Positions 55,525 to 63,942 are shown, numbered from the stretch's first letter. The stretch is DNA of 64,000 nucleotides from an uncultured Eubacteriales bacterium (GCA_902492015.1 CABUJR010000001.1:169908-233907); one strand, 5' to 3'. A program made the numbers and translations. Notes: generated from the letters alone by a model not told the origin.

Positions 55525-55908
55525 ATGAATGAAGATTTTTCAGAAGTTTTTAACAAATTTTCAGAAATTTTAAAAGACAAAAATATTGATTTAAACAATT
55601 TAGCAGGTGGTCAAAATCCACCTGCTGATAATAATTCAGACTTTTCTTTAGATATTGAAACAATATTAAAAATTAAAGATATCTTGGGTAAACTAAACAA
55701 AACTAAAGATTGTCCTAGAAATAAAGTTCTAGGTTCTCTTAAACCTTATCTTGAGGATACAAAAAAGGAAAAGTTAGAAAAATACATGCAAATTGCTAAT
55801 TTACTAAGTGTTATGGAAGAATTAGATATTGGAATAGACTTTTTAAAGAAAAATAAAGAAGGCTATGATTTTATATTAATCATAACCTTATTCTTACTCA
55901 TTTTTTAA
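55525..55908 (+). CDS. Small hypothetical protein, 127 residues
   Basis: A helical, polar protein with the segment DIETILKIKDILGKLNK and a KPYLEDTKKEKLEKYMQI helix, reminiscent of a small Clostridial family of unknown function. The last 14 residues are strongly hydrophobic (FILIITLFLLIF). They are encoded partly over a hairpin (55859-55889), so this tail may be a by-product of that structure. The stop codon overlaps the end of the converging minC gene. Confidence 0.6.
   Translation: MNEDFSEVFNKFSEILKDKNIDLNNLAGGQNPPADNNSDFSLDIETILKIKDILGKLNKTKDCPRNKVLGSLKPYLEDTKKEKLEKYMQIANLLSVMEELDIGIDFLKKNKEGYDFILIITLFLLIF
55859..55889. terminator. Possible bidirectional terminator between minC and the small gene
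   Basis: A 12-bp stem with one mismatch (55859-55870 with 55878-55889), between converging genes. T-rich flanks exist on both strands but are loose. Confidence 0.5.
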
Positions 55909-56510
55909 ACTATTATAATTTCATTTTTTTCTATTTTACATATAGGACATCTATCAATTTTTTCGCCAACTTCTCTAACTAAATTGGCTATTCTAATTTG
56001 AGTAATATCTATACTGTTTGCTGATATTATTGCCATTGTATTGCCATTTGCTCCAGCATGTGCAACACCTCTTAAAGCACCTAATACCATAATATTTCCA
56101 CCTGCAATAATTTCTGCTCCAGAATTTACATCTCCACAAATTACTATACTTCCTGGATATTCTTCTTTTTGTCCAGACCTTAGAGAATTTTGTACAAATT
56201 TAGTTTCAGAAATATCAATCTTTTCTTCAAAAGTTTTTTTAATTGCATGTAACCCTAATAAGTCTGAAACATCATCAAATTTTACTTCTACATTAATTGA
56301 AGTGTTTATTAATTTTTTTACTTTTTCTATTTCTGAATCAGTAAATAATCTTCCTGTAATTCTTATTGGTATTGTTGAAGACTGATAGAAATCTCTTAAT
56401 TTTGGAAGTTTTATTTCTAGTTCTTCTAAAATTTCGTGAATTTCTGCTATTACATTAACATTTAATATTATTTCATTTGTAGTTTGACTAATTTTAATAT
56501 TGTTTAGCAT
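55905..56510 (-). CDS. minC: Septum site-determining protein MinC
   Basis: A 201-residue inhibitor of FtsZ polymerisation. The N-terminal domain is followed by the C-terminal beta-helix repeats GSIVICGDVNSGAEIIAGGNIMVLGALRGVAHAGANGN, given here only as positions: about residues 120-156, which are diagnostic. AAGGAG precedes the ATG. It lies directly after mrdA in the same operon. No minD or minE follows, because the next genes converge from the other strand. MinC normally needs MinD for membrane recruitment, so the partner must be elsewhere. Confidence 0.92.
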   Translation of the reverse strand: MLNNIKISQTTNEIILNVNVIAEIHEILEELEIKLPKLRDFYQSSTIPIRITGRLFTDSEIEKVKKLINTSINVEVKFDDVSDLLGLHAIKKTFEEKIDISETKFVQNSLRSGQKEEYPGSIVICGDVNSGAEIIAGGNIMVLGALRGVAHAGANGNTMAIISANSIDITQIRIANLVREVGEKIDRCPICKIEKNEIIIV

Positions 56511-56525
56511 ATCTACTCCTTCTTT

Positions 56526-58640
56526 CTATCTAAATGCTTCTACTTCTGCTGTAGCTGACATGTTTTCCTGTACTGTTGGAATATTCATACCGAAATATTC
56601 AAGAACAATATCTTTTACTACTTCTGCTGTTGAATAACCATGTTTACCGTTTTCTATAGTTACAGCAACTGCTATTTCAGGATCATCAAATGGTGCAAAA
56701 CCTACAAACCATCCATCTGTTCTTCTTCCAGCTTGGGCAGAACCAGTTTTTCCTCCAACAGATATTGGGAAATCTCTAAATGTTGAATGTGCTGTTCCTC
56801 CTTCACCTTCTGTAACAGATCTCATACCTTCTAGTACGGCATTCATTGTACTTTCACTTATTTGTATATCCTCTTCCTCTTCTGTTTCTAATCCTAACTT
56901 TTTATTTACAAATTCGTTAATTTCATCCCTAGACACCTGTGTTCCATTTGATTTATTTATGCTTTTAATAATAGTTGTATCTATTTTATTTCCACCATTT
57001 GCAAGCATTGCTGTATATTTTGCCATTTGTAATGGTGTAAAACTATTATAACCTTGGCCTATAGAAGCATAAGCTGTTTGAGCAGCAGACCACACTTCTC
57101 CTTTTTCTTCTGCAACACTTCTTTGAGCTAATGTTCCTTTGCTTTCTCCTACAATTTCTATTCCTGTTTTTGAGCCAAATCCAAAATACTTTGCATATCT
57201 TGTCATATTATCTATTCCCATTCTTGTACTTACTGTGAAAAAGAAAATATTACAAGATTTTTGAATTGCTTGTGAAACATTTAATGGTCCATGTCCTACT
57301 CCATAATCATTATAGTACCAACAAGCTGGTGGTTTTGTAGTTGAATCTGTAATTCCGTAATAAGGACCATTATCATTTATTTTTTCTGTTAAAGTTGTAT
57401 TTCCTGTTTCAAGTGCAGCTATTGCTGTTACCATTTTAAAAGTAGAACCTGGTGCATAAGTACTTTGGAAAGCTTTACTATATAATGGATGATATGGATT
57501 ATTATTATATTCATCTAATTGTGCTTGTGATATTCCATTATAAAATGCACTTGGGTCATAATCTGGATAACTTGCCATTGCAAGAACTTCGCCTGTTTTT
57601 ACATTTATAACAGCTACTGCTCCACCTTCTGCCTCATCTCCACCTTCTCTTATTTTAAGAATATTTCTTTCAAGAGAATCTTCAGCAATTTGTTGAAGAT
57701 GTGCATCGATTGTAAGAACTATATCAGCACCTCCTATAGCTTCTTGTGAAGTATATTCTCCTGTTACTGTTCCATCAACAGACATATCAATTTGCTTTAT
57801 TCCATCTTCTCCTCTTAAGTATTCTTCAAATGTTTTTTCAATTCCAGTTTGACCTACTTTATCATCAACTTCATATTCATGTGTATCTCCATTTGCTGCA
57901 AATTCTTCTTGATTTGTTTTACTTATTCTACTTACATATCCTAAAATATGTGAAGCTAAATTTCCTTGATGATATACTCTTGTTGGCTCAACAACAATGT
58001 TTACACCTGTTAAATCTTGTGAATTTTCCTGAAGCTGTACAGCACTTTCTCTAGAAATGTCTTCAGATATTTCTATTGATCTTGTTGTTGAATAGCCAAT
58101 TGTTGTTATAGCATATCTTATTGCTAAAATTTGTCTTATTTCTTTTACATCATCACTATTTATATTATATTTATCTCTAAATAGATAAAATGCTTCTTCT
58201 GCAGAGGCTGTCTCTGGTATATCATACTCATCTTTCCATTTTGCAAGCTCTTCTTCAGATTCAAAATTATATTCAAAAGGATCTATACTTATTGGAAATG
58301 TATCTACATACTCATTTCCATTGTTTTCTAAAATGTTAGTCATTAATAAAATAGAGTTATTAAGTTGTTCATCATCTGTTTTAGATTTATACATTTCAAG
58401 GGAGAACTTCATTTCTGTGCTTACTAAAACATTGCCACTTCTATCTAAAATACTTCCTCTGGCTGCTTCTATTGTTGCTTCTCTAGTTAACTTTGTATTT
58501 GATTCTTCTCTATATTCTGAGCCATTTACAATTTGTAGATTAAAAAGTTGTATTAAAATAATTATTCCAAATAGATATACTATTGCTGTTAGAACATTAT
58601 ATCTAAAATTAGAGTTTTCAAACTCACTTTTTTGTCTCAG
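56526..58640 (-). CDS. mrdA: Penicillin-binding protein 2 (elongation transpeptidase)
   Basis: A class B PBP, about 704 residues, that cross-links peptidoglycan during elongation. The first internal ATG (58412) would cut off the membrane anchor. The true reading frame runs upstream through RGSILDRSGNVL and a membrane helix (YNVLTAIVYLFGIIILIQLF) to a TAA. The only plausible start after that TAA is CTG at 58640, with GGTGAGG upstream, giving MRQKSEFENSNF. The transpeptidase motifs are STFK (in APGSTFKMV), SCN and KTGSAQ. It follows mreD by 38 bases and precedes minC. Confidence 0.85.
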   Translation of the reverse strand: MRQKSEFENSNFRYNVLTAIVYLFGIIILIQLFNLQIVNGSEYREESNTKLTREATIEAARGSILDRSGNVLVSTEMKFSLEMYKSKTDDEQLNNSILLMTNILENNGNEYVDTFPISIDPFEYNFESEEELAKWKDEYDIPETASAEEAFYLFRDKYNINSDDVKEIRQILAIRYAITTIGYSTTRSIEISEDISRESAVQLQENSQDLTGVNIVVEPTRVYHQGNLASHILGYVSRISKTNQEEFAANGDTHEYEVDDKVGQTGIEKTFEEYLRGEDGIKQIDMSVDGTVTGEYTSQEAIGGADIVLTIDAHLQQIAEDSLERNILKIREGGDEAEGGAVAVINVKTGEVLAMASYPDYDPSAFYNGISQAQLDEYNNNPYHPLYSKAFQSTYAPGSTFKMVTAIAALETGNTTLTEKINDNGPYYGITDSTTKPPACWYYNDYGVGHGPLNVSQAIQKSCNIFFFTVSTRMGIDNMTRYAKYFGFGSKTGIEIVGESKGTLAQRSVAEEKGEVWSAAQTAYASIGQGYNSFTPLQMAKYTAMLANGGNKIDTTIIKSINKSNGTQVSRDEINEFVNKKLGLETEEEEDIQISESTMNAVLEGMRSVTEGEGGTAHSTFRDFPISVGGKTGSAQAGRRTDGWFVGFAPFDDPEIAVAVTIENGKHGYSTAEVVKDIVLEYFGMNIPTVQENMSATAEVEAFR

Positions 58641-58678
58641 TTACCTCACCTTCTTTATTCTCATTTCATCATTTTATA

Positions 58679-59212
58679 TTAAAAATATCTTGTTAAAATA
58701 TTATTTTTCTTGAATACTCTATCTATAGAATATCCAAATTTTTGTATTAATGGATATAGAATAATTGATAATAAAATATTATAAATTATTTCTATTGCTA
58801 CTATTTTAAAGAAATATAAATATTCTCTTCCAAAATCTATTATTATTGAATTCATAAAATATGAACCAAATTCATATACAAGTGTAGCCCCTGCTACCAT
58901 AAAGATTATTGTTAATTTATTTTCTTTTGAAAAGTTCTTATCAAAATAAGAACCTAAATAACCTATTATGCATAACATAACTGCTGTAAGCCCTATTGTT
59001 CTTCCATAAATTAGGTCAAGTAACAAGCCAAATATTACACCAAATGTTATTCCTAAAACTTGATTAGCATAAAGTCCTATAAATAATACATATATGATAA
59101 ATAAATTAGGTTTTACTCCTGCTATTGTGAAAGAACTAAATATATTTACTTGTAAATAATAGATTAAAAAGAAAATTAAAATTAATCCAATTATTATACC
59201 AATTTTTTTCAA
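58679..59212 (-). CDS. mreD: Rod shape-determining protein MreD
   Basis: A 177-residue integral membrane protein with about five helices. It belongs to the elongation machinery that connects MreC and PBP2 to the membrane. The start is TTG, chosen because GAAGAGG lies at normal distance and the MKKIGIIIGLILIFF opening is typical. Length and hydropathy fit MreD, although its sequence motifs are weak. Order mreC-mreD-mrdA is conserved in Firmicutes and supports the assignment. Confidence 0.85.
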   Translation of the reverse strand: MKKIGIIIGLILIFFLIYYLQVNIFSSFTIAGVKPNLFIIYVLFIGLYANQVLGITFGVIFGLLLDLIYGRTIGLTAVMLCIIGYLGSYFDKNFSKENKLTIIFMVAGATLVYEFGSYFMNSIIIDFGREYLYFFKIVAIEIIYNILLSIILYPLIQKFGYSIDRVFKKNNILTRYF

Positions 59213-59231
59213 AATTATAAACCTCTTCCTC

Positions 59232-60047
59232 TTAATTATTTATTATAAGTACAGTATCTACTTTTGAAAAATCTACTGCTGGTTCTACTATTGCATATCT
59301 GTCTGTTATATTACTTGTTGTAATTATTTCTTTTATTGTTCCTATTATTATTCCTTTTGGATATATTCCTCCAACACCAGATGTATATACACTATCTCCT
59401 TGAACAAGTTCTGCTCCTGTTGGAATATATGAAGCTCTTAATATTTGCTCATTTTCAAGTGTTCCTTTACAAATAATACTTTCCATTGTTGTACTTATTG
59501 TACAACTTACTGTACTTGCTGAATCTATTATAACTTGGACTTTACATGTTTTGTCTGCTACTGATATTACATGTCCAACTAACCCTTTATCTGCTATTAC
59601 TGTCATTTTTTCTTTTATTCCATCTTCAGATCCAACATTTAAAACTAAAGTACTACTAAAATTACTTACATCTCTGTTTATTACATAAGCAGGAATTGTG
59701 TTATATTCAGAATACTTTTCTGTTAAATTCATATATCCTTGAAGAGTAGTATTTTCAGCTTTTATTATTTCAAGTTCTCTTAATTCTGTTTCAAGCTCAC
59801 TATTTCTTTTCTTTAGCTCTTCATTTTCTGCAATAATGCTATCCATGTTAGAAAAATAAGCACTATTTCCTTGTATTTTATTTTTTATATCCATCATTAT
59901 TCTTTGTATTGGGTTTACTATAGAACTTGCAACATTTTCTAAATATGAAACTTTATTAAGCTCAATATTGGAAAGAAAAATTAAAAGTATTAAAATTATT
60001 ACTGTAAGAATTCCTCCTAATATCTCTGTTTGCTTGTTTCTATTCAT
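59232..60047 (-). CDS. mreC: Rod shape-determining protein MreC
   Basis: A 271-residue bitopic protein. It has an N-terminal membrane helix (about 8-27), a periplasm-side coiled coil (about 62-105), and the MreC beta domain with VGHVISVADKTCKVQVIID and VYTSGVGGIYPKGIIIGTI. AGGGAG precedes the ATG. It sits 24 bases downstream of radC. mreB, normally placed between radC and mreC, is missing at this locus. Confidence 0.92.
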   Translation of the reverse strand: MNRNKQTEILGGILTVIILILLIFLSNIELNKVSYLENVASSIVNPIQRIMMDIKNKIQGNSAYFSNMDSIIAENEELKKRNSELETELRELEIIKAENTTLQGYMNLTEKYSEYNTIPAYVINRDVSNFSSTLVLNVGSEDGIKEKMTVIADKGLVGHVISVADKTCKVQVIIDSASTVSCTISTTMESIICKGTLENEQILRASYIPTGAELVQGDSVYTSGVGGIYPKGIIIGTIKEIITTSNITDRYAIVEPAVDFSKVDTVLIINN

Positions 60048-60070
60048 CTATATCTCCCTTTCTATCTGCT

Positions 60071-60764
60071 TTAATTATAAAAATCTGTACTAAATACACT
60101 TTCAAAAGTGCCATCACCTATAATGATATGATCTAATAATTTTATGTCTAAAAATCTAGATGCATTCAAAACCTTTTTTGTAAATTCTATATCTGTATTA
60201 CTTGGAACTGGATTTCCAGCTGGATGGTTATGTACTAAAATTATTTTTGAAAGTCCAAGTTTTATTGGCTCTGAAAGTATTGATTTTATGTTTATAATAA
60301 GATTTTCTTCATTTCCAACAGCAAGAGTTAAAATCTTTTTTATTTCATTTTTGTTATTTAATACAATTTCTTTTAAAACTTCATTTCTCTCATTTTGTAA
60401 TTCTTCTAAAAATAGTCTTGCTACATCCTCTTTATTTTTTATTTTCATTTTTTTATTTATTAAAGGTTTTGAAATTCTTTTAGCAATTTCTCCAACTGCC
60501 TTTAATTGTATTGCCTTTACCTTTCCTATACCAGTATTTTTCATAAGTTCTGGAATAGATAGAGTCTGCAGAAATCTTAAATTATTACATTCATCTATAT
60601 TTTCTTTTATTATGTTATTTGCAATTTCTAGTGCTGAACACTTTTTAGTTCCTGTTTTTATTATTATAGACAGAAGTTCCGCATCTGTAAGCGATTTTTC
60701 ACCATACACAAGCATTTTTTCATAAGGTCTTTCTCCGAACTGGAATTTCTTTTATATTTCCCAT
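60071..60764 (-). CDS. radC: DNA repair protein RadC (JAMM), split by a +1 recoding site
   Basis: A RadC/UPF0758 JAMM-domain protein. The ATG at 60764 has AAAGGAAAG upstream and encodes MGNIKEIPV. The zero frame then reads CGG AGA AAG ACC TTA TGA and ends. Skipping the C at 60737 gives IPVGERPYEKMLVYGEKSLTDAELL, here described as residues 7-31, the conserved opening of the family. The helix-hairpin-helix region (TGIGKVKAIQL) and the metal motif HNHPAGNPVPSNTD follow. The shifted product is 230 residues, the normal length. A truncated start at 60715 would lose the conserved ERPYEK segment. It lies between the DUF4321 gene and mreC. Confidence 0.92.
60735..60737 (-). other. +1 recoding site (zero-frame CGG) in radC
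   Basis: The zero frame reads CCA GTT CGG AGA AAG ACC TTA TGA. Skipping C gives GTT C GGA GAA AGA CCT TAT GAA, which encodes VGERPYE. The shift is at codon 10, so almost the whole protein depends on it. Confidence 0.92.
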
Positions 60765-60791
60765 GCTTTCCTTTCTGTCTGTATTATGCCT

Positions 60792-61050
60792 CTATATTTT
60801 TCTATATAAAAATATTGCTAAAGCAAGTCCAATAATACTTGCTATATTTATTTTAAACATACAACTAAATGATATTTTTAACATACTTAAATCTAAAACT
60901 AAAGGAGTTGAAAGCCCAAACTCTTGTCCATATCCTAACCACCAAAGCCAAGATACACTTTTAGCTAATTCCCCTAGTAATCCGGCCTAAAACTAAACCT
61001 GATAATAAAAATACCATTAGAATCCAAAAATTTTTTTCTTTTGTTGCCAT
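60792..61050 (-). CDS. DUF4321 small membrane protein, split by a +1 recoding site
   Basis: A short gene that is hidden unless the frame change is allowed. The ATG at 61050 follows GGAGG and encodes MATKEKNFWILMVFLLSGLVLG. The zero frame ends eight codons after the CGG. Skipping the C at 60984 gives GLVLGGLLGELAKSV and continues through a hydrophilic middle to a second membrane helix ending AIFLYRKI, with the stop at 60792. The 85-residue product has the two helices and the GGLLGE / ASIIGLALAIFLYRK pattern of DUF4321 proteins, which occur next to radC in Clostridia. It ends 27 bases before radC. Confidence 0.85.
60982..60984 (-). other. +1 recoding site (zero-frame CGG) in the DUF4321 gene
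   Basis: The zero frame reads TTA GGC CGG ATT ACT AGG GGA ATT AGC TAA. Skipping C gives GGC C GGA TTA CTA GGG GAA TTA, which encodes GGLLGEL. Confidence 0.88.
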
Positions 61051-61241
61051 TTGTACCTCCATTTTTCTTACGGAAATTTGTATTTTTTACCACTATATTA
61101 TATATGCATACCCATAAATTTTCAAGTCATTTATATAGTTTTTATAATTAATTTTTATGATATTTTTAAAATTTATTAATAGTCATTTATAAAATTTTTT
61201 TACATATAATTAAAGGAAACTAATATATACATTTTTTAACA

Positions 61242-61269
61242 TTTACTTTTATTTTTAAAGTTGTATAAT
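61242..61269 (+). promoter_or_regulatory. Probable promoter of the MecA-like gene
   Basis: TTTACT (61242-61247), 16 bases, then a perfect TATAAT (61264-61269), ending 11 bases before the GGAGG of the next gene. Confidence 0.55.
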
Positions 61270-61294
61270 CAAATTATATATGGAGGTAGTCAGA

Positions 61295-62008
61295 ATGAAG
61301 ATAGAAAAGGTTAACGATAATAAAATAAAGATAAGCTTTGACTATAATGAACTTGAAGAGAACAATATTTCCGTTCATTCGTTCTTGTCTAACTCTTATA
61401 GTACTCAAAAACTTTTTCTTGCAATACTCGATATTGCAAATGAGGAATTTGGGTTTAATACAAAAAATTGCAAAATTTCTTATGAAACCATATCTTTTGA
61501 TAATAAAGAATTTTTAGTAATAGTTACTAAATCAGCAAATTCTTTAGAATCTAACAATTTATCGCCATATAATTTATTAGAAATTTCTAATAAAAAGAAG
61601 CCTAACCATACTCTTAGTAATACAACTAAAAATGATAATCACTTTATTTCTGAAAAAGAAGATCATACAGAAACTGATAATTTAAGCTGCCCTATATATA
61701 ATCTAAAAAATGATACACAAATTTTACTTTATGAATTTGATACTATACAAGAACTATATTCTTTTTGCGATTATTTAAAGAACTCAATTCCTCAAGAAAT
61801 TTTTAAAAATTCTTTGTATCAATATGATAACAAATTCTTTTTAGAAATTAATTTTGATACTTTAAAACTTAAAGACATAAAAAAAATTACTTCTATAATA
61901 TCTGAATACAAAAACTTTTTGCTACTCAGTCGTCTCACGATTTGTAAACTTAGAGAATGTGCTGATTTAATTATAGAAGACAATGCAATTCAATTATTAG
62001 AAAATTAA
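61295..62008 (+). CDS. mecA: MecA-family adaptor protein
   Basis: A 237-residue adaptor of the MecA/YpbH (negative regulator of genetic competence) family, which hands substrates to ClpC. The N-terminal substrate-binding domain opens MKIEKVNDNKIKISF and continues SFLSNSYSTQKLFLAILDIANEEFGF. A charged linker (about 105-140) precedes the C-terminal ClpC-binding alpha/beta domain. The start at 61295 is preferred because the GGAGG lies about nine bases upstream. The in-frame ATG at 61280 overlaps that site. It is transcribed divergently from the DUF4321 operon. Confidence 0.85.
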   Translation: MKIEKVNDNKIKISFDYNELEENNISVHSFLSNSYSTQKLFLAILDIANEEFGFNTKNCKISYETISFDNKEFLVIVTKSANSLESNNLSPYNLLEISNKKKPNHTLSNTTKNDNHFISEKEDHTETDNLSCPIYNLKNDTQILLYEFDTIQELYSFCDYLKNSIPQEIFKNSLYQYDNKFFLEINFDTLKLKDIKKITSIISEYKNFLLLSRLTICKLRECADLIIEDNAIQLLEN

Positions 62009-62055
62009 TACTTTATTTTAAAGTTAAATTTTTATTTTAACTCCTAACCATACAA

Positions 62056-62090
62056 AAAAGAGTTTTGAAAAATCAAAACTCTTTTATTTT
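62056..62090. terminator. Bidirectional terminator
   Basis: A perfect 13-bp stem (62056-62068 with 62073-62085) with A and T flanks between the converging mecA and peptidase genes. Confidence 0.88.
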
Positions 62091-62092
62091 TA

Positions 62093-63076
62093 TTAATAAA
62101 GATAATTTTGTGGATTTCTAACTGCATCATTTACTCTAATTTCTAAATGTAAGTGTGGTCCAGTTGAATTTCCTGTTGAACCTACTGCTGCAATTGTTTC
62201 TCCTTGTGATACGTTTTGTCCAACATTTACATATAATTTACTACAGTGAGCATAGTAAGTTTGAACTGAATCTGTATGCTGTACAACTACTAAATTTCCA
62301 TAAGAACCCTTCCATCCTGAATATATTACTGTTCCTGATGCAGCTGCTTTTATAGGAGTTCCTGATGAAGTAGCTATATCCAATCCTGTATGTGTTCCTC
62401 TAGATCTGCTTCCAAATCTTGAACTAATTATTCCTCTAACCGGTTCGATTAAAGCCACTCCTAAAGGACCTTTGTTTGTATCTATGTTTTTGGTAGTAAC
62501 AATTTTATTAGGTACTTTAAATACTGGAGTTTCAACATATAAAGCAGTAACTACAGCATCTTGTCCTGTAAATTGCTTTAACTCAGTTTCATATTTTAGT
62601 TCATAAGTTATTTCATTTTGGTTTTTACTATTTTTATTTTTTAATTCATTTACTATTGCATCAGCTTCTTCATAAGTAGATACATAATATTTTTCTTCTC
62701 CACTATCTAGTATTGCATAATACTTATAATAAGGAACACCAGAACTAACTACTTTTTCAAAAATTTCATCATCATTTGCTGTTAATCCTTTTTGTAATAA
62801 ACATAAATCATATTCTGGTAAATCATCTACTTCAACAAAAGCAATATTTTTATTGTCTCCACTATCTAAGTAATTTGTAATCTTCTTTTGTAATTTACTC
62901 TTGTCTTCTGTATAACCTATAAATTCACCATTTAAGGATACGCTATACATTGGTTTATATACGACAAAAACTATAACACCTATAATTGCAAGACCTATCA
63001 GAAACATAACAATAAACTTTATCCATGCTCTAAGGTAAATTACAATATTTTTTAAAATACTAGTTATTGTCACCAC
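62093..63076 (-). CDS. Membrane-anchored M23 (LytM) peptidase
   Basis: A 327-residue bitopic protein with a membrane helix at about 20-40, an extracytoplasmic linker region and a C-terminal M23 domain. All zinc-site residues are present: H229 and D233 in HTGLD, H277 in YAHCS and H308/H310 in GPHLHLE, so it should be active against peptidoglycan cross-bridges. It opens with two GTG codons after AAAGGGG, and the start could be 63076 or 63073. The layout recalls SpoIIQ-like and other spore or division endopeptidases, but the exact role is not evident. Confidence 0.85.
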   Translation of the reverse strand: MVTITSILKNIVIYLRAWIKFIVMFLIGLAIIGVIVFVVYKPMYSVSLNGEFIGYTEDKSKLQKKITNYLDSGDNKNIAFVEVDDLPEYDLCLLQKGLTANDDEIFEKVVSSGVPYYKYYAILDSGEEKYYVSTYEEADAIVNELKNKNSKNQNEITYELKYETELKQFTGQDAVVTALYVETPVFKVPNKIVTTKNIDTNKGPLGVALIEPVRGIISSRFGSRSRGTHTGLDIATSSGTPIKAAASGTVIYSGWKGSYGNLVVVQHTDSVQTYYAHCSKLYVNVGQNVSQGETIAAVGSTGNSTGPHLHLEIRVNDAVRNPQNYLY

Positions 63077-63276
63077 CCCTTTGTATTATTTTCAAAAACA
63101 TTTTATATTTTTAAAAAGTTAAAAGCAACTTTAAAAAAAACTAACAATCGGTCAGTTTTTTCATAAAATCTCTTTTTTACTCTTTTTATATTAATTTTTC
63201 TTATTTTGAAATAAAATGTTCTATCTGTATTTAGATTATAATATTTACTAGATAATGTCAATACCAAAAATTAGAA

Positions 63277-63315
63277 AAAAAATACTTTCTAAGAAAAACT
63301 TAGAAAGTATTTTTT
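63277..63315 (-). terminator. Terminator of the CotF-like pair
   Basis: A perfect 17-bp stem (63277-63293 with 63299-63315), just downstream of the coat gene stop, with an A/T-rich tail. Confidence 0.85.
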
Positions 63316-63318
63316 ATT

Positions 63319-63567
63319 TTATGAATTTGTAAGTTCATTTTTTACTGTTGTAATCTCGTCTTGTGTAGCATTTTGAGCAGGTGTATAATAACCCTTTGAT
63401 TCAGCTAATTTAAAAAGTTCATATTGAAAACTTTCAGATGAATTTCTTAAATTTTGTAAGGTTTGTCTTAATTCCATATTAGCTGTTTCTAATATTGCAC
63501 CTTCAAAATCTTTTAAGCTTGACTTTGTTGATGATAACACATCATTTACAATTGCTTTTTCTTCCAT
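63319..63567 (-). CDS. CotF-like spore coat protein
   Basis: An 82-residue helical protein of the CotF type, a ferritin-like two-helix coat component. It shows the family pattern: KAIVNDVLSSTKSSLKDFEGAI, then ELRQTLQNLRNSSESFQYELFKLAESKGYY, read here as residues 4-25 and 32-61. The GYYTPA ending is typical. AGGAGGG precedes the ATG, nine bases after the stop of the companion gene. Confidence 0.82.
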   Translation of the reverse strand: MEEKAIVNDVLSSTKSSLKDFEGAILETANMELRQTLQNLRNSSESFQYELFKLAESKGYYTPAQNATQDEITTVKNELTNS

Positions 63568-63576
63568 TTTACCCTC

Positions 63577-63762
63577 CTATCCTAAAAAAGACATTAATTT
63601 TTGTTTTGAATTTAATGTATCTTGTGCCGCTTTATTTAGTATTTGTTTAATTTGTGGGTCTACTGCTGAATCAGCATAATGTGTTAATTTTGCATAAGAA
63701 TTTTCTTGCGCGCCAATAAAATGACGTAAATTTTGTAATTCTACTTGATTTAATGTACTCAT
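63577..63762 (-). CDS. CotF-like small coat protein
   Basis: A 61-residue two-helix protein, opening MSTLNQVELQNLRHFIG, with the AQENSYAKLTHYADSAVDPQI pattern (residues 18-38) of the short partner in CotF gene pairs. AAAGGATGAG lies upstream. It is the first gene of the pair, and both are probably made late in sporulation, an inference from the family. Confidence 0.8.
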   Translation of the reverse strand: MSTLNQVELQNLRHFIGAQENSYAKLTHYADSAVDPQIKQILNKAAQDTLNSKQKLMSFLG

Positions 63763-63942
63763 TTTCTCATCCTTTCTTCTTTTTTCTTAGTATTTATCAT
63801 TTTTTTCTTTTTTATTCATTTTTTTCACTTATATAACTTATATTTTTTCTTTGAATTTATATTTTTACTTGCAATCTTTTGCTTTTGATTATTGACAAAC
63901 ATACTTACTTTGTTTTATAATGTATTTTGCAAGTGAAAATAT

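Noticed and set aside
5766..60984. Five independent sequencing errors or pseudogene mutations
   Set aside because: All five would have to add a C before GG to make CGG, in otherwise intact genes, while other genes have no indels. Chance is a poor explanation, although only independent reads can exclude a systematic artefact.
5766..60984. Simple reassignment of CGG to another amino acid
   Set aside because: A reassigned codon would keep the frame. Here the frame must change at each site.
60763..60990. Plus-strand reading frame of 75 codons near 60.8 kb
   Set aside because: It is the antisense shadow of the recoded DUF4321 gene, with no ribosome site.
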